From the NCBI RefSeq assembly GCF_001006305.1, contig NZ_LBHJ01000002.1:310001-374000 (forward strand): DNA of 64,000 nucleotides. The letters run 5' to 3'. Position 1 is the stretch's first letter. Each line of letters opens with the position of its first letter. Positions 23,788-31,935 of the stretch are shown here, piece by piece. A program made the translations under genes and the position numbers. This DNA is from Silvibacterium bohemicum. GTDB lineage: Bacteria; Acidobacteriota; Terriglobia; Terriglobales; Acidobacteriaceae. The notes beneath the pieces were generated by a model that was given only the letters and a program-made list of their open reading frames with translations, was not told where the DNA came from and did not search any database.

Positions 23788-24495
23788 TCAGATTCCACGT
23801 CTCAGCATCGAGACGCGGGGCACCCGTTTTTTGAGCACCGGGCGGTATCGCGGCTGCTTCGCAATGGTGACGTGCAGGACGTTGGGCGATGCGATATGGG
23901 TGACGTGTTGGTATCCGAGCGCAGGCAGGTCGATGCCTTCAAGAAGCGGCTCACCGCCGCCGAGTAGAACGGGCGAATAGGAGAGCTGCAGCTCATCAAT
24001 CAGCCCAGCGCGGAGGTAGGAGCGAAGAGTAGCGACTCCCCCGCCGATCCTGACGTCTTTTTCCTGTGCCGCTTCGCGGGCGCGCTCCAGCGCTTCATGG
24101 ATGCCGCCGGTTACGAAGTGGAAGGTGGTTCCACCCTTCATCGCCAGCGGCTCGCGTTTGTAATGCGTGAGGACGAAGACCGGGGTGTGGTACGGAGGCT
24201 CGTTCCCCCACCATCCCTTCCACGAGTCGTCGAGCCAGGGTCCGCGCACCGGCCCGAACATGTTGCGCCCCAGAATCCAGGCACCCACATTTTCGAAGCC
24301 GCGGGCAGCAACGCTGTCGTCAATGCCTGTAGAACCTCCATCTTTTCCGTGCATGGCGTTGAAGGTTCGGGTGGCGAAGAACCAGCCGAATAGGAGCGGT
24401 CCACCCTCTCCGAGGGGACTTTCAAGGTTCTGATTCGGACCCGCCCCGTAGCCGTCGAGGGAGACGCTGAAGGTATGAACACGCACTTTAGACAT
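23788..24495 (-). CDS. DHFR/RibD-like NADPH reductase family protein
   Basis: A 235-residue member of the dihydrofolate reductase-like (RibD C-terminal) family. The start MSKVRVHTFSVSLDGYGAGP and the cofactor motif VRIGGGVATLRSYLRAGLID (about 150-169) fit, followed by IDELQLSYSPVLLGGGEPLL. This family reduces pteridine- or pyrimidine-like substrates, but the natural one is unknown. The domain normally ends near HVTIAKQP; the 20 residues after it include RVPRVSMLRRGI, encoded by a REP-like palindrome (23795-23825). It lies 17 bp upstream of the RAYT gene on the same strand. Confidence 0.88.
   Translation of the reverse strand: MSKVRVHTFSVSLDGYGAGPNQNLESPLGEGGPLLFGWFFATRTFNAMHGKDGGSTGIDDSVAARGFENVGAWILGRNMFGPVRGPWLDDSWKGWWGNEPPYHTPVFVLTHYKREPLAMKGGTTFHFVTGGIHEALERAREAAQEKDVRIGGGVATLRSYLRAGLIDELQLSYSPVLLGGGEPLLEGIDLPALGYQHVTHIASPNVLHVTIAKQPRYRPVLKKRVPRVSMLRRGI
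23795..23825. repeat. REP-like palindrome (copy 2) next to the RAYT gene
   Basis: Arms CCACGTCTC (23795-23803) and GAGACGCGG (23810-23818), 8 of 9 paired, 6-nt loop, then GGCACCC. It sits between the start of the RAYT-like gene and the end of the reductase gene, inside the reductase reading frame. This is where REPs flank RAYT genes in other bacteria. Confidence 0.65.
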
Positions 24496-24551
24496 AGCAG
24501 GTGTTTATCAAACCCTTACTGGTTTGGCTAGCGCACCCTAGCGATTTCGCT

Positions 24552-24584
24552 GTATTCATACAGCATTCATTAAATATTCATAAA
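24552..24584 (+). promoter_or_regulatory. candidate Pho box (three 11-bp direct repeats)
   Basis: Three units in exact 11-bp phase, GTATTCATACA, GCATTCATTAA and ATATTCATAAA, 104 bp before the phosphate transporter gene. PhoB/PhoP-type regulators bind 11-bp direct repeats in many phyla. The TTCAT core differs from the E. coli CTGTCAT unit, so the assignment rests on spacing and on the downstream gene. Confidence 0.5.
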
Positions 24585-24687
24585 GAGCGCCTTCAATTTT
24601 ATCCTCCATCTCGACTGCGGCTGATAGCTTGCTGAACGAATCCCCTTTCGATCGATCCCGCACGGCAACTTCAGGAGTACGACTTCT

Positions 24688-26310
24688 ATGGATAACGGAA
24701 GCAGCGTCGCAATTTCTCCGGATCAGGTAGCCAATCCTTCTTCGGTTCATAACAAGCTCAACAAATCGCCGGGCATGATCGGCATGGTCCTCTTCGCACT
24801 GGTGCTGCTGGGCGGCATCGGATACGCGGTCATGCACCTCGCAGGTGATCTCGCCGGCACCCACATGATTTCGGTCTGGCCTTATGTCCTGCTGGGCGTC
24901 GCGCTGCTGATCGCGCTGGGCTTCGAGTTCGTCAATGGCTTTCACGACACGGCCAACGCGGTGGCTACGGTCATCTATACCCATTCGTTGGAGCCGCACA
25001 TCGCCGTGGTGTGGTCGGGCATGTGGAACCTCATCGGCGTGCTGACCTCGTCGGGCGCTGTGGCCTTCACCATCCTCTCGCTGCTGCCGGTGGAACTGAT
25101 TCTCCAGGTCGGCAAGGGCGCGGGATTCGCGATGGTCTTCTCCCTGCTGATCGCTGCCATCATCTGGAACCTCAGCACCTGGTGGCTGGGCCTGCCGGCT
25201 TCGAGTTCGCACACCCTGATCGGATCGATCATTGGAGTGGGTCTCGCGAACCAGTGGATGGGCGGAAAGAACGGCACCAGCGGCGTCGATTGGGCGCAGG
25301 CTGCGGGCGTTTTCCGGGCGCTGTTGATCTCTCCGCTGGTGGGCTTCGGCTGCGCGGCGATTTTGCTGCTGATCCTCAAGCTTCTGGTGAAGAAGCCGGA
25401 GCTGTATGAGTCCCCCAAAGGCGACGCAGCACCGCCGTGGTGGATTCGCGGCCTGCTGATCCTTACCTGCACCGGTGTGAGCTTCGGACACGGGTCAAAT
25501 GACGGACAGAAGGGCATGGGCTTGATCATGCTCATCCTGATCGGCACGGTGCCGACGGCGTACGCATTGAACCATGCCATTGGTTACAACCAGGTCCAGG
25601 ATTTTGCGGCCGTTTCTGAGCAGGCGGCGCGGGCGCTCTCCGGGTACGTTTCTACAAATGCTGTAATGGACGATGCCCGCACCGATCTCACCGACTATAT
25701 CCGCACCAAGCAATTCACTCCGACCACCATGCTCGCGGCGCGACAGATGGCGGTCGAAATCCAGAACGAAGTGCTTTCCTACAAGAGCCTGGCCGGCGTT
25801 CCGGCCGACCAGCAGCAGAACGTTCGCAACGATATGTATGTCGAGAGCGAAGCGCTGCGCCTGATGGCGAAATCGGGCGATCCGAAGTTCACTTCGCCTG
25901 AAAATGCGGTGCTGGCGAACTACAAGAAGCACCTGGACCTTTCGACGAAGTTCATTCCGAGCTGGGTGAAGGTTGCGGTGGCACTGGCGCTGGGCCTGGG
26001 CACGATGGTGGGCTGGAAGCGCATCGTGGTCACGGTAGGCGAGAAGATCGGCAAGACGCACCTGACGTATGCGCAGGGTGCTTCGGCTGAAATTGTTGCC
26101 GCGGTCACCATCATCGCCGCCGATCAGTACCATATGCCGGTTTCCACTACGCACGTTCTGTCTTCGGGCGTAGCTGGCACCATGCTGGCCAATGGCAGCG
26201 GTCTCCAGCTTTCCACCTTGCGCAACATTGCTCTGGCCTGGATCTTTACACTCCCGGTGGCGGCAACGCTGGCGGCGGGAATCTTCTGGGCGATGCGGCA
26301 ATTCATCTAA
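24688..26310 (+). CDS. Pit-family low-affinity inorganic phosphate transporter
   Basis: A 540-residue inner-membrane symporter for phosphate or metal-phosphate. The duplicated PiT signature is visible: GFEFVNGFHDTANAVATVIY (about 72-91) in the first half and SFGHGSNDGQKGMGLIMLIL (about 267-286) in the second. About ten helices are present. Between the halves a hydrophilic loop of roughly 110 residues (AVSEQAARALSGYVSTN through LMAKSGD) is inserted, which occurs in the longer bacterial PitA-like proteins. It is closed by a strong terminator at 26356-26389 and preceded by a candidate Pho box. No PhoU-like partner gene is adjacent. Confidence 0.95.
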   Translation: MDNGSSVAISPDQVANPSSVHNKLNKSPGMIGMVLFALVLLGGIGYAVMHLAGDLAGTHMISVWPYVLLGVALLIALGFEFVNGFHDTANAVATVIYTHSLEPHIAVVWSGMWNLIGVLTSSGAVAFTILSLLPVELILQVGKGAGFAMVFSLLIAAIIWNLSTWWLGLPASSSHTLIGSIIGVGLANQWMGGKNGTSGVDWAQAAGVFRALLISPLVGFGCAAILLLILKLLVKKPELYESPKGDAAPPWWIRGLLILTCTGVSFGHGSNDGQKGMGLIMLILIGTVPTAYALNHAIGYNQVQDFAAVSEQAARALSGYVSTNAVMDDARTDLTDYIRTKQFTPTTMLAARQMAVEIQNEVLSYKSLAGVPADQQQNVRNDMYVESEALRLMAKSGDPKFTSPENAVLANYKKHLDLSTKFIPSWVKVAVALALGLGTMVGWKRIVVTVGEKIGKTHLTYAQGASAEIVAAVTIIAADQYHMPVSTTHVLSSGVAGTMLANGSGLQLSTLRNIALAWIFTLPVAATLAAGIFWAMRQFI

Positions 26311-26355
26311 TCCGGCTGTAGCCTTCCCGGCCACAGCGCAACCACCTGACGGATC

Positions 26356-26389
26356 AACGGCGCTTCTGTACTATTTCAGAAGCGTCGTT
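26356..26389 (+). terminator. Rho-independent terminator after the phosphate transporter
   Basis: Arms AACGGCGCTTCTG (26356-26368) and CAGAAGCGTCGTT (26377-26389), 13 pairs with one G-U, 8-nt loop, followed by TTTTCTTTT. It ends 31 bp before scpB, so scpB needs its own promoter overlapping this hairpin or its own read-through. Confidence 0.88.
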
Positions 26390-26420
26390 TTTCTTTTCTG
26401 GAGCGCCATTTCCCCTACAC

Positions 26421-27653
26421 ATGAGTTTGAAAGCCAAGATCGAAGCTGTTATTTATGCCGCCGAAGAGCCGGTTACGCTGGCCCAGCTCGCGGCCCTGTT
26501 CCAAAACGATGTTCTCGAGACGAGAGAGACCCGGCTGGCTGTCCTGGCGGTAAGCGAGGATCTTGCGTCCCCGCCGCCGGCGCCTGAAGCAGACGAAGAA
26601 GCACCCTCTCTCGCGCTGGAGGCTGGCGAAGTTACGGTTGTGCTGACTTCCGAGCTGGGTTCCGACCCAGGTTCCGAGCTGGAGGTCGTCGCCGAGGAAG
26701 TTGCAGCGGAGCTGGAAGCAGCGGCACCGGAAACGTCAGAACTGGAAACGTTGGGGGTCGAAGTGCCGGAACCGAGTGCGCCTGACGCTGAGCCTCCGGT
26801 TGTTGAGTCTTCGCTTGAGGATGAAAAACGCGCGGCCGAGCGTGCAATCGAGGATGAGAAGCGAGCGGCGCGGCAGCGGGATCGTGACGTCCGGGACGAG
26901 CTTCGAGCCATCCTTGACGGGCTTATCGCCGAGTACGCCGAGAGCGACCGCGGGATGGAGATCCGCGAGATCGCCGGGGGCTACCGCGTGGCCACCAAGC
27001 CGGAATACCACGATGCCGTGCGCGGCTTTGTGAAGAGCCTGAAGCCGCCGTTGAAGCTGTCTCTACAGGCACTGGAGACGCTGGCGGTAATCGCCTACAA
27101 GCAGCCGGTGACTGCGCCGGAAGTGAGCGAGATCCGCGGCGTGGATTCAGGCGGCGTGCTGGGCTCGCTGGTGAGCCGAAAGTTGATTACGACGGCCGGA
27201 CGGAAGCAGGTGATCGGCCGTCCGATTCTCTACAAGACTACGAAGGAATTCCTGCTGCGTTTCGGACTTAAAGACCTGAACGAGCTGCCCTCTATCGAGG
27301 AATTCGAAAAGATGGCGGGCGAATTGGCCGAGCCCGATCAGGTTGCGGAGGCTGACGGCGAGCCCGAAATCGCGAGACCGGAGCTGCCGTTCGAGCCGAA
27401 TGCCGACGATCTGGCGGAAGAGCCGGAGCTGTCGTCCGGAGAGCCGGTGGATGGGGAACCGGTGGACGAGGAGCAGGTCGATGAAGAGGCGCTGGCAGCG
27501 GCGGTCGACACCATCCAGGTGCATGGTAAGGGCGGAGCCGATGGCGACGCAGATCTACCCGGCGTCAAGGTCGAGGCAGAGGTGAAACCCGCCGATCTGG
27601 TGGATGCAGGTGAGGCTACGTCCGCGGTAGGACAGCCGGGCGAGGGAGACTGA
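26421..27653 (+). CDS. scpB: segregation and condensation protein B with large acidic insertion
   Basis: A 410-residue ScpB, about twice the usual 180-220. The conserved parts are split: MSLKAKIEAVIYAAEEPVTL starts the first winged helix, then about 130 Glu/Ala/Pro-rich residues (36-165, including RAAERAIEDEKRAARQRD) interrupt it. The fold resumes at GMEIREIAGGYRVATKPEYH and continues through LETLAVIAYKQPVTAPEVSE and EIRGVDSGGVLGSL to FGLKDLNELP. Residues 305-410 form a second acidic tail. ScpB dimers stabilise the SMC-ScpA ring during chromosome segregation. Its stop overlaps the rluB start by one base (TGATG). Confidence 0.95.
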   Translation: MSLKAKIEAVIYAAEEPVTLAQLAALFQNDVLETRETRLAVLAVSEDLASPPPAPEADEEAPSLALEAGEVTVVLTSELGSDPGSELEVVAEEVAAELEAAAPETSELETLGVEVPEPSAPDAEPPVVESSLEDEKRAAERAIEDEKRAARQRDRDVRDELRAILDGLIAEYAESDRGMEIREIAGGYRVATKPEYHDAVRGFVKSLKPPLKLSLQALETLAVIAYKQPVTAPEVSEIRGVDSGGVLGSLVSRKLITTAGRKQVIGRPILYKTTKEFLLRFGLKDLNELPSIEEFEKMAGELAEPDQVAEADGEPEIARPELPFEPNADDLAEEPELSSGEPVDGEPVDEEQVDEEALAAAVDTIQVHGKGGADGDADLPGVKVEAEVKPADLVDAGEATSAVGQPGEGD

Positions 27654-28576
27654 TGGTGAACAAAGAGGCAGGATCGCAGCTGGAGCGGTTGCAAAAGATA
27701 ATTGCCTCGGCGGGCATCTGCTCGCGTCGCAAGGCCGAAGAGCTGATCGCCGAAGGACGGGTGCAGGTCAACGGCGAGGTCGTTACCGAGCCCGGCACCA
27801 AGGCCGATGTCACGAAGGACCACATCCGCGTGGACGGGAAGCTGCTGCAAGGCGGCGAGCGCCATCGCTACTACATGGTGAACAAGCCCAAGGGCTACGT
27901 AACCACGGTCAGCGATCCCGAAAACCGGCCTACGGTGATGCAGATCATCCAAAAAGGCAAGCGGAGCGGCGAGCGTGTCTTTCCCGTAGGACGCCTGGAT
28001 TACGCCAGCGAGGGCCTTCAGCTGCTGACCAACGACGGTACGCTGGCCAACTCGCTGACTCGCGCTTCTTCCAGGGTTGAGAAGACCTACCTGGTGAAGG
28101 TAAGCGGCAAGCCAGAGGAGTCTGCCCTGGACCAGATTCGCGGCGGCGTGATGATCGAGAAGGGCAGGCTGGGCGCGCGAGAAGGCCGGGTCCTGGCTGC
28201 GCCGGCCAAGGTGCGGCTGATCCGCGACGCCGAGAATCCCTGGTACGAGATGGTGCTGATCGAAGGCCGCAATCGCGAGATTCGCAAGATGTTCGAAGAA
28301 ATCGGCCATCATGTGGAGAAGATCCGGCGTGTGGGCTACGGTCCTCTGGTGCTGGACGTTGAACCGGGGGAATTTCGCGAACTCTCCGAGCAGGAGGTCG
28401 AGCGTCTGCGGCACGCGGTACGGCCGCGCAAGCCGGCAAAGCCGCAACAAGCGAAAGAACGGCCGGCGAAAAGCGCAGCCTCCGGAACGGATGTGCGGCC
28501 CAAGAAAACGGCTGCGAAGCGATCCGGAAGGCCTGCGGCTGGCCGACGGAAACCAGGCTTCAAGGCCGGCCGATAA
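27653..28576 (+). CDS. rluB: 23S rRNA pseudouridine synthase, RsuA/RluB family
   Basis: A 307-residue enzyme. An S4 RNA-binding domain is at about 8-55 (ERLQKIIASAGICSRRKAEE), then the RsuA/RluB/RluE catalytic domain with the active-site Asp in VFPVGRLDYASEGLQLLTND (about 106-125; D in GRLDY). RNA substrate motifs are EGRNREIRKMFEEIGHHVEK. The last 60 residues are Lys/Arg/Pro-rich and probably bind RNA. Expected site: pseudouridine in 23S rRNA helix 89-90. The scpB-rluB pairing is common and supports the call. Confidence 0.93.
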   Translation: MVNKEAGSQLERLQKIIASAGICSRRKAEELIAEGRVQVNGEVVTEPGTKADVTKDHIRVDGKLLQGGERHRYYMVNKPKGYVTTVSDPENRPTVMQIIQKGKRSGERVFPVGRLDYASEGLQLLTNDGTLANSLTRASSRVEKTYLVKVSGKPEESALDQIRGGVMIEKGRLGAREGRVLAAPAKVRLIRDAENPWYEMVLIEGRNREIRKMFEEIGHHVEKIRRVGYGPLVLDVEPGEFRELSEQEVERLRHAVRPRKPAKPQQAKERPAKSAASGTDVRPKKTAAKRSGRPAAGRRKPGFKAGR

Positions 28577-28727
28577 AAGTCGGGAAATTGCCAGCGGTGC
28601 TCTCGTTCTGGCGCCGGGTAGTCTCACCAGAAATATTTCGAGGGTGATCGGCGCGGTAAGTTGCCACATCGAGAGAGCTGCGGCGATTATTTCCGCCTGA
28701 CGGTTCATCCCGAATGCAAAAAAATGA

Positions 28728-28755
28728 GCCTGTGCCGGAGCGTGCCGGCACAGGC
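28728..28755 (-). terminator. Rho-independent terminator
   Basis: Perfect 11-bp arms GCCTGTGCCGG / CCGGCACAGGC (28728-28738, 28745-28755) with a 6-nt loop. On the minus strand it is followed by CTCATTTTTTT. It serves the secreted-protein gene at 28779-29171. Confidence 0.85.
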
Positions 28756-28778
28756 CCTGTGACGAGTGTTATTGCATA

Positions 28779-29171
28779 TTACTGGCCGCTCACCTGAGCC
28801 ACTAAGCTGCCCGCATCGTGGCGTCTCGCGGGAGCGTCCAGTCTTGAGGTGATCCGGGACCCGAGTTGAACGGTGCGCAGCTCACGGGTGCTACCTTGAT
28901 CATCGAACTTCATTAAAAGGGGTTTCTGGATGGCCGTCTCGTCGGCGGGGGATACGGCCCAGACGATGGCTTCCTTGGGATCTGCAATGTTGCGCAGTGT
29001 GAGAATGTTCTTATTCATGCTGAGGGAAGCGTCGTATTTGCCCGCCGGGAACGAGATGCCATGAGTTTCGAAATTGAAGGGAACATTCACCACTGCTCGA
29101 TCTGCCGCGAAAGCAGCAGTAGCGCAGAGGGCGGCGGAAGTTAAAGCGATAGACCGAAGCATGGAACGCAT
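28779..29171 (-). CDS. small secreted protein of an acidobacterial family
   Basis: A 130-residue protein with a signal peptide (MRSMLRSIALTSAALCATAA, cleavage near AFAA). The mature part, VNVPFNFETHGISFPAGKYD followed by SLSMNKNILTLRNI, resembles small secreted proteins frequent in Acidobacteriota (VPFxF...PAGxY pattern; recollection). A single beta domain of unknown function. AGGAG stands 8 nt before the ATG at 29171, a strong ribosome binding site. Promoter candidate at 29220-29248 and terminator at 28728-28755 make it monocistronic. Confidence 0.85.
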   Translation of the reverse strand: MRSMLRSIALTSAALCATAAFAADRAVVNVPFNFETHGISFPAGKYDASLSMNKNILTLRNIADPKEAIVWAVSPADETAIQKPLLMKFDDQGSTRELRTVQLGSRITSRLDAPARRHDAGSLVAQVSGQ

Positions 29172-29518
29172 AGCGTTTTCTCCTACGAGAAAGACACTAG
29201 CGACTGGACGGCAGGGCTGTCGTTAAATCGGCGTCCAATAGTTGTCAAATTAGTAGACGGCGATTTTGACGGTTGTTATCATCCATTCACTTTTCCCTCT
29301 CACGCGTTTTTACCCAGTGTTTTCGCGGGTGCAACCGTATGTGAGCCCTTCACATTGCCGCGACAATTTGGAGACATTTCGAAGACAGCTTTGAGATACC
29401 TGGAAAAACATCTCCGTGCCAATGTAGTTCAGCCAATCAAACTACCCGATTTGTCGCTGGGTTTCTCCGCATGGCGGGAGTTACTATTTCGCATCTCGCG
29501 TTGCAATCGGGAGGCTCC
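29172..29518. other. divergent intergenic region
   Basis: A 347-bp gap between two genes transcribed away from each other. It holds the candidate minus-strand promoter below and AT-richer sequence near 29250-29290. No small gene, repeat or RNA structure is apparent in the rest. Confidence 0.6.
29220..29248 (-). promoter_or_regulatory. candidate sigma-70-type promoter
   Basis: On the minus strand TTGACA (29248-29243), a 17-bp spacer, then TAACGA (29225-29220), about 50 bp before the secreted-protein start. The -35 is perfect; the -10 is weak. Confidence 0.35.
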
Positions 29519-29911
29519 ATGGACGAAGCAGGAATCGAAGCGCGCCGTCAAATTCTAAGAAGGTTCAGTGTTGTCACGGCCGCTGCTTTCACGCTGCCCT
29601 GGTCATTCCGCGGACAGGTCATGCATCCGTCGCCGCAGCCTATGGCATCGCCGAATGCACCGATGAATCAGAATGTCCCCGGCGGCCTGGATGGCGCAGG
29701 GCTGGCGCATCAATCGGCGCCGGGAACGATCAGCCCGCTGATGTGGGCGGAGATCAAGAGCGACTCGGACAAGCTGCTGCAGATGGCGACGGACTTCAAG
29801 GCCAAGGTCGATCAGACGAACCTGACAGCGACCCTGTCGCTGCCACTCATCAAGGAAGCTCACCAGATCGAGAAGATGGCGAAAGAGATTCAGCAGCGAA
29901 TGCGCGCGTAG
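29519..29911 (+). CDS. small Tat/Sec-exported protein of unknown function
   Basis: A 130-residue protein beginning MDEAGIEARRQILRRFSVVT, a signal with a twin-Arg-like pair before a short hydrophobic stretch (AAAFTLPWSF). The mature part has a Pro/Met-rich linker (MHPSPQPMASPNAPMNQN) and a C-terminal helical segment, MWAEIKSDSDKLLQMATDFK to LIKEAHQIEKMAKEIQQRM, that would form a coiled coil. GGGAGG lies just before the ATG at 29519. No family known to me. Confidence 0.7.
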   Translation: MDEAGIEARRQILRRFSVVTAAAFTLPWSFRGQVMHPSPQPMASPNAPMNQNVPGGLDGAGLAHQSAPGTISPLMWAEIKSDSDKLLQMATDFKAKVDQTNLTATLSLPLIKEAHQIEKMAKEIQQRMRA

Positions 29912-29944
29912 CAAGTTTTTCTTTCGCTCACTCTGCAAGCTTTG

Positions 29945-31846
29945 CTACTGCGGCTTTTGTGGTGAGGGACTGCCGCCGCCTTCCGATGCGCTGTTTTCCG
30001 AAGTTACGAGAGATGAGTTTTCCGCCTCCCGAGGCCCTTGATAGGCCTGGCTGCCATGTTGGGCGCGCTGCTGTTCGGCAAGTGCGTTCAGCCGCGCGAA
30101 GATTTCGCGCTCCTGCTGCGCTTTATCGCCGCTGCCGTTCCTGGCGTACGCCCGGGCCAGAGCGAAGTGCGGCTCCAGACTTTGAGGAGCCATACTGACC
30201 GCCTTTTCCAATTCGCTCACTGCTGAAGCGATGTCTCCCGCGTCCAGCAACGCACGGCCCAGCACGTAGTGGGCATCGGCGGATTCAGGTGCGAGGTGTA
30301 CGGCAGTCTTCGCGGCAGGAAGTGCGTCATCCGGCAGGCGCTGGCGCAGATTGATCGAGGCGAGCCTCAGCCAGGGAAGCTCACTGTGCGGCGAAAGTTT
30401 TGTCTCATCCTTCATCTCGACCTTCGCCTCGTCATATTGCGAGAGCGATTCGAGCGCAGTTCCGTAGGCATAATGAAGGTAGGGAGTCTGGGGAGACTGC
30501 GCGATCAATTTCTGAAACAGGGGAAATGCCTCGTCGTATCTGCTGGCCAGAAGCAGTGACGCAATCTGTCCTGCGGCTGCGACTAAGGACCGCTTGCCGC
30601 TCTCGACCTCGCCGGGCAGGACGGCCATGCGCAGCAGAGAGAGTCCGAGCGCGAACTGGACCTCATCGGCCAGCGGTTTGTAGTCCGCGATGGTGGCGAG
30701 TTGGGAGGTCGCGGCTTCGAAGCGGCCGCTGCGGTTGAGCAACAGGCCCAGATGATAGATCGCGAACGACGCAGCCTGAGGGCTGGCTCCGAGGCCGAGC
30801 TGCTGCCCGCGCTGGAGATGAATGAGCGCGTTGTCGTAGTCTTTGATCGCGAATTCCGAAAGTCCCATCACAGCCCACGCCGTGCCGTCACCGGGCTTCT
30901 GCTGCACCCAGATTTTCAGCACGGCGATGGCTCGTGGATAGTCGCCGCTCGAGTAATCCTGCATTGCCTGTTGCCATGTGGCCGCAGACATTGATGCTGT
31001 TGCTGTACCGCTTTCGGAGTTGAGGCGATAAAGAGCGGCGACATCGCTCTTCGCGAGCTTGGCTTCTTCCTGCCGCGCAGCTTGTGCCTGCTGCGTTCTT
31101 CCGCTGTCTGTAAGTACGCGGGCATAAACTTCGTGCAGCCACGGCGTCTGCGGATACTCCTCAATCAGTTGGGCCAACGTCTCCGCAGACTTTTGCGGAT
31201 CTCCTTGATTCATTACGGCCGCGGCTTGCCCCGCCGCCTGCAGCAGTGCATCGTGCGTGGGGTCGATTTCCGCCGGCAGCAAAGGGATGTGCAGGAGCGC
31301 GATGCCCATCGCAGCCCTGGCTTGCGCGGGAGGACCCTGCTGCGGAAAGGTTGTGCGCAGCAACGCAAGAGCGCGGTCGAACTCTCCGCTGCGATTGAGA
31401 AGGAGCGCGAGATGGTAGGCGCAGACCTGTCCGATGGCTGGGTCGCCGGTATTGCCGAGAGCCTGAGCTTTTTCAAGATGCGTCTGCGCGGCCGGGTAGG
31501 CGCCGGTCTCGAACTCCGACAACCCAAGCAGGCTGTAGGCGGGTCCCGCATTGGGCACGAGCTTGATGAGTTTGGTCAACGCGACGACGGCGTCGGCATA
31601 GCGATCGAGATCGTAGCTGAGGCTTCCCACGGCCCACAGGCCTTCGCGCCATTCCGGCTTGAGAGCCAGCGCGCGCTGATAGGCTGTAAGCGCATCCTGT
31701 GTATTACCGGCGTCCTGAGCCTTGGACGCCGTCTCTTGCAGGATCTCGAAGTTATCGGCCTGCTGCGCGGTTGCACTCAGACCGCAGCACAGAGTCACTC
31801 CCAGCCAGAGAGAAATGAATCCCATACGCTGTAACGAAGCGGTCAC
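29945..31846 (-). CDS. secreted tetratricopeptide-repeat protein
   Basis: A 633-residue exported protein consisting almost wholly of TPR-like helical pairs. A signal peptide covers MGFISLWLGVTLCCGLSATA after a short leader (GTG at 31846; an ATG at 31825 begins directly at the signal). The repeats fall into two similar halves, residues 30-300 and 300-620. Each contains AYSLLGLSEFETGAY/AVMGLSEFAIKDY-type copies and HLALLLNRSGEFD/HLGLLLNRSGRFE-type copies, indicating internal duplication of a block of about 270 residues. The tail is Gln/Ser/Pro-rich. TPRs mediate protein contacts; its position beside CRTAC1 and NIF3 genes suggests an envelope role (inference). Confidence 0.88.
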   Translation of the reverse strand: MTASLQRMGFISLWLGVTLCCGLSATAQQADNFEILQETASKAQDAGNTQDALTAYQRALALKPEWREGLWAVGSLSYDLDRYADAVVALTKLIKLVPNAGPAYSLLGLSEFETGAYPAAQTHLEKAQALGNTGDPAIGQVCAYHLALLLNRSGEFDRALALLRTTFPQQGPPAQARAAMGIALLHIPLLPAEIDPTHDALLQAAGQAAAVMNQGDPQKSAETLAQLIEEYPQTPWLHEVYARVLTDSGRTQQAQAARQEEAKLAKSDVAALYRLNSESGTATASMSAATWQQAMQDYSSGDYPRAIAVLKIWVQQKPGDGTAWAVMGLSEFAIKDYDNALIHLQRGQQLGLGASPQAASFAIYHLGLLLNRSGRFEAATSQLATIADYKPLADEVQFALGLSLLRMAVLPGEVESGKRSLVAAAGQIASLLLASRYDEAFPLFQKLIAQSPQTPYLHYAYGTALESLSQYDEAKVEMKDETKLSPHSELPWLRLASINLRQRLPDDALPAAKTAVHLAPESADAHYVLGRALLDAGDIASAVSELEKAVSMAPQSLEPHFALARAYARNGSGDKAQQEREIFARLNALAEQQRAQHGSQAYQGPREAENSSLVTSENSASEGGGSPSPQKPQ

Positions 31847-31935
31847 ACCGGAAACTATCTCATCGCGGGGCCGGAGATGGCGAGTACTGTCGTAAACGTA
31901 GGCAAACGCCGCAGGAATGGTCGATCATATTTGGC

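Noticed and set aside
27338-28708. A 456-codon open frame antisense to scpB-rluB
   Set aside because: It crosses two well-supported genes and its product is low-complexity Ser/Pro/Arg sequence in the part opposite scpB.
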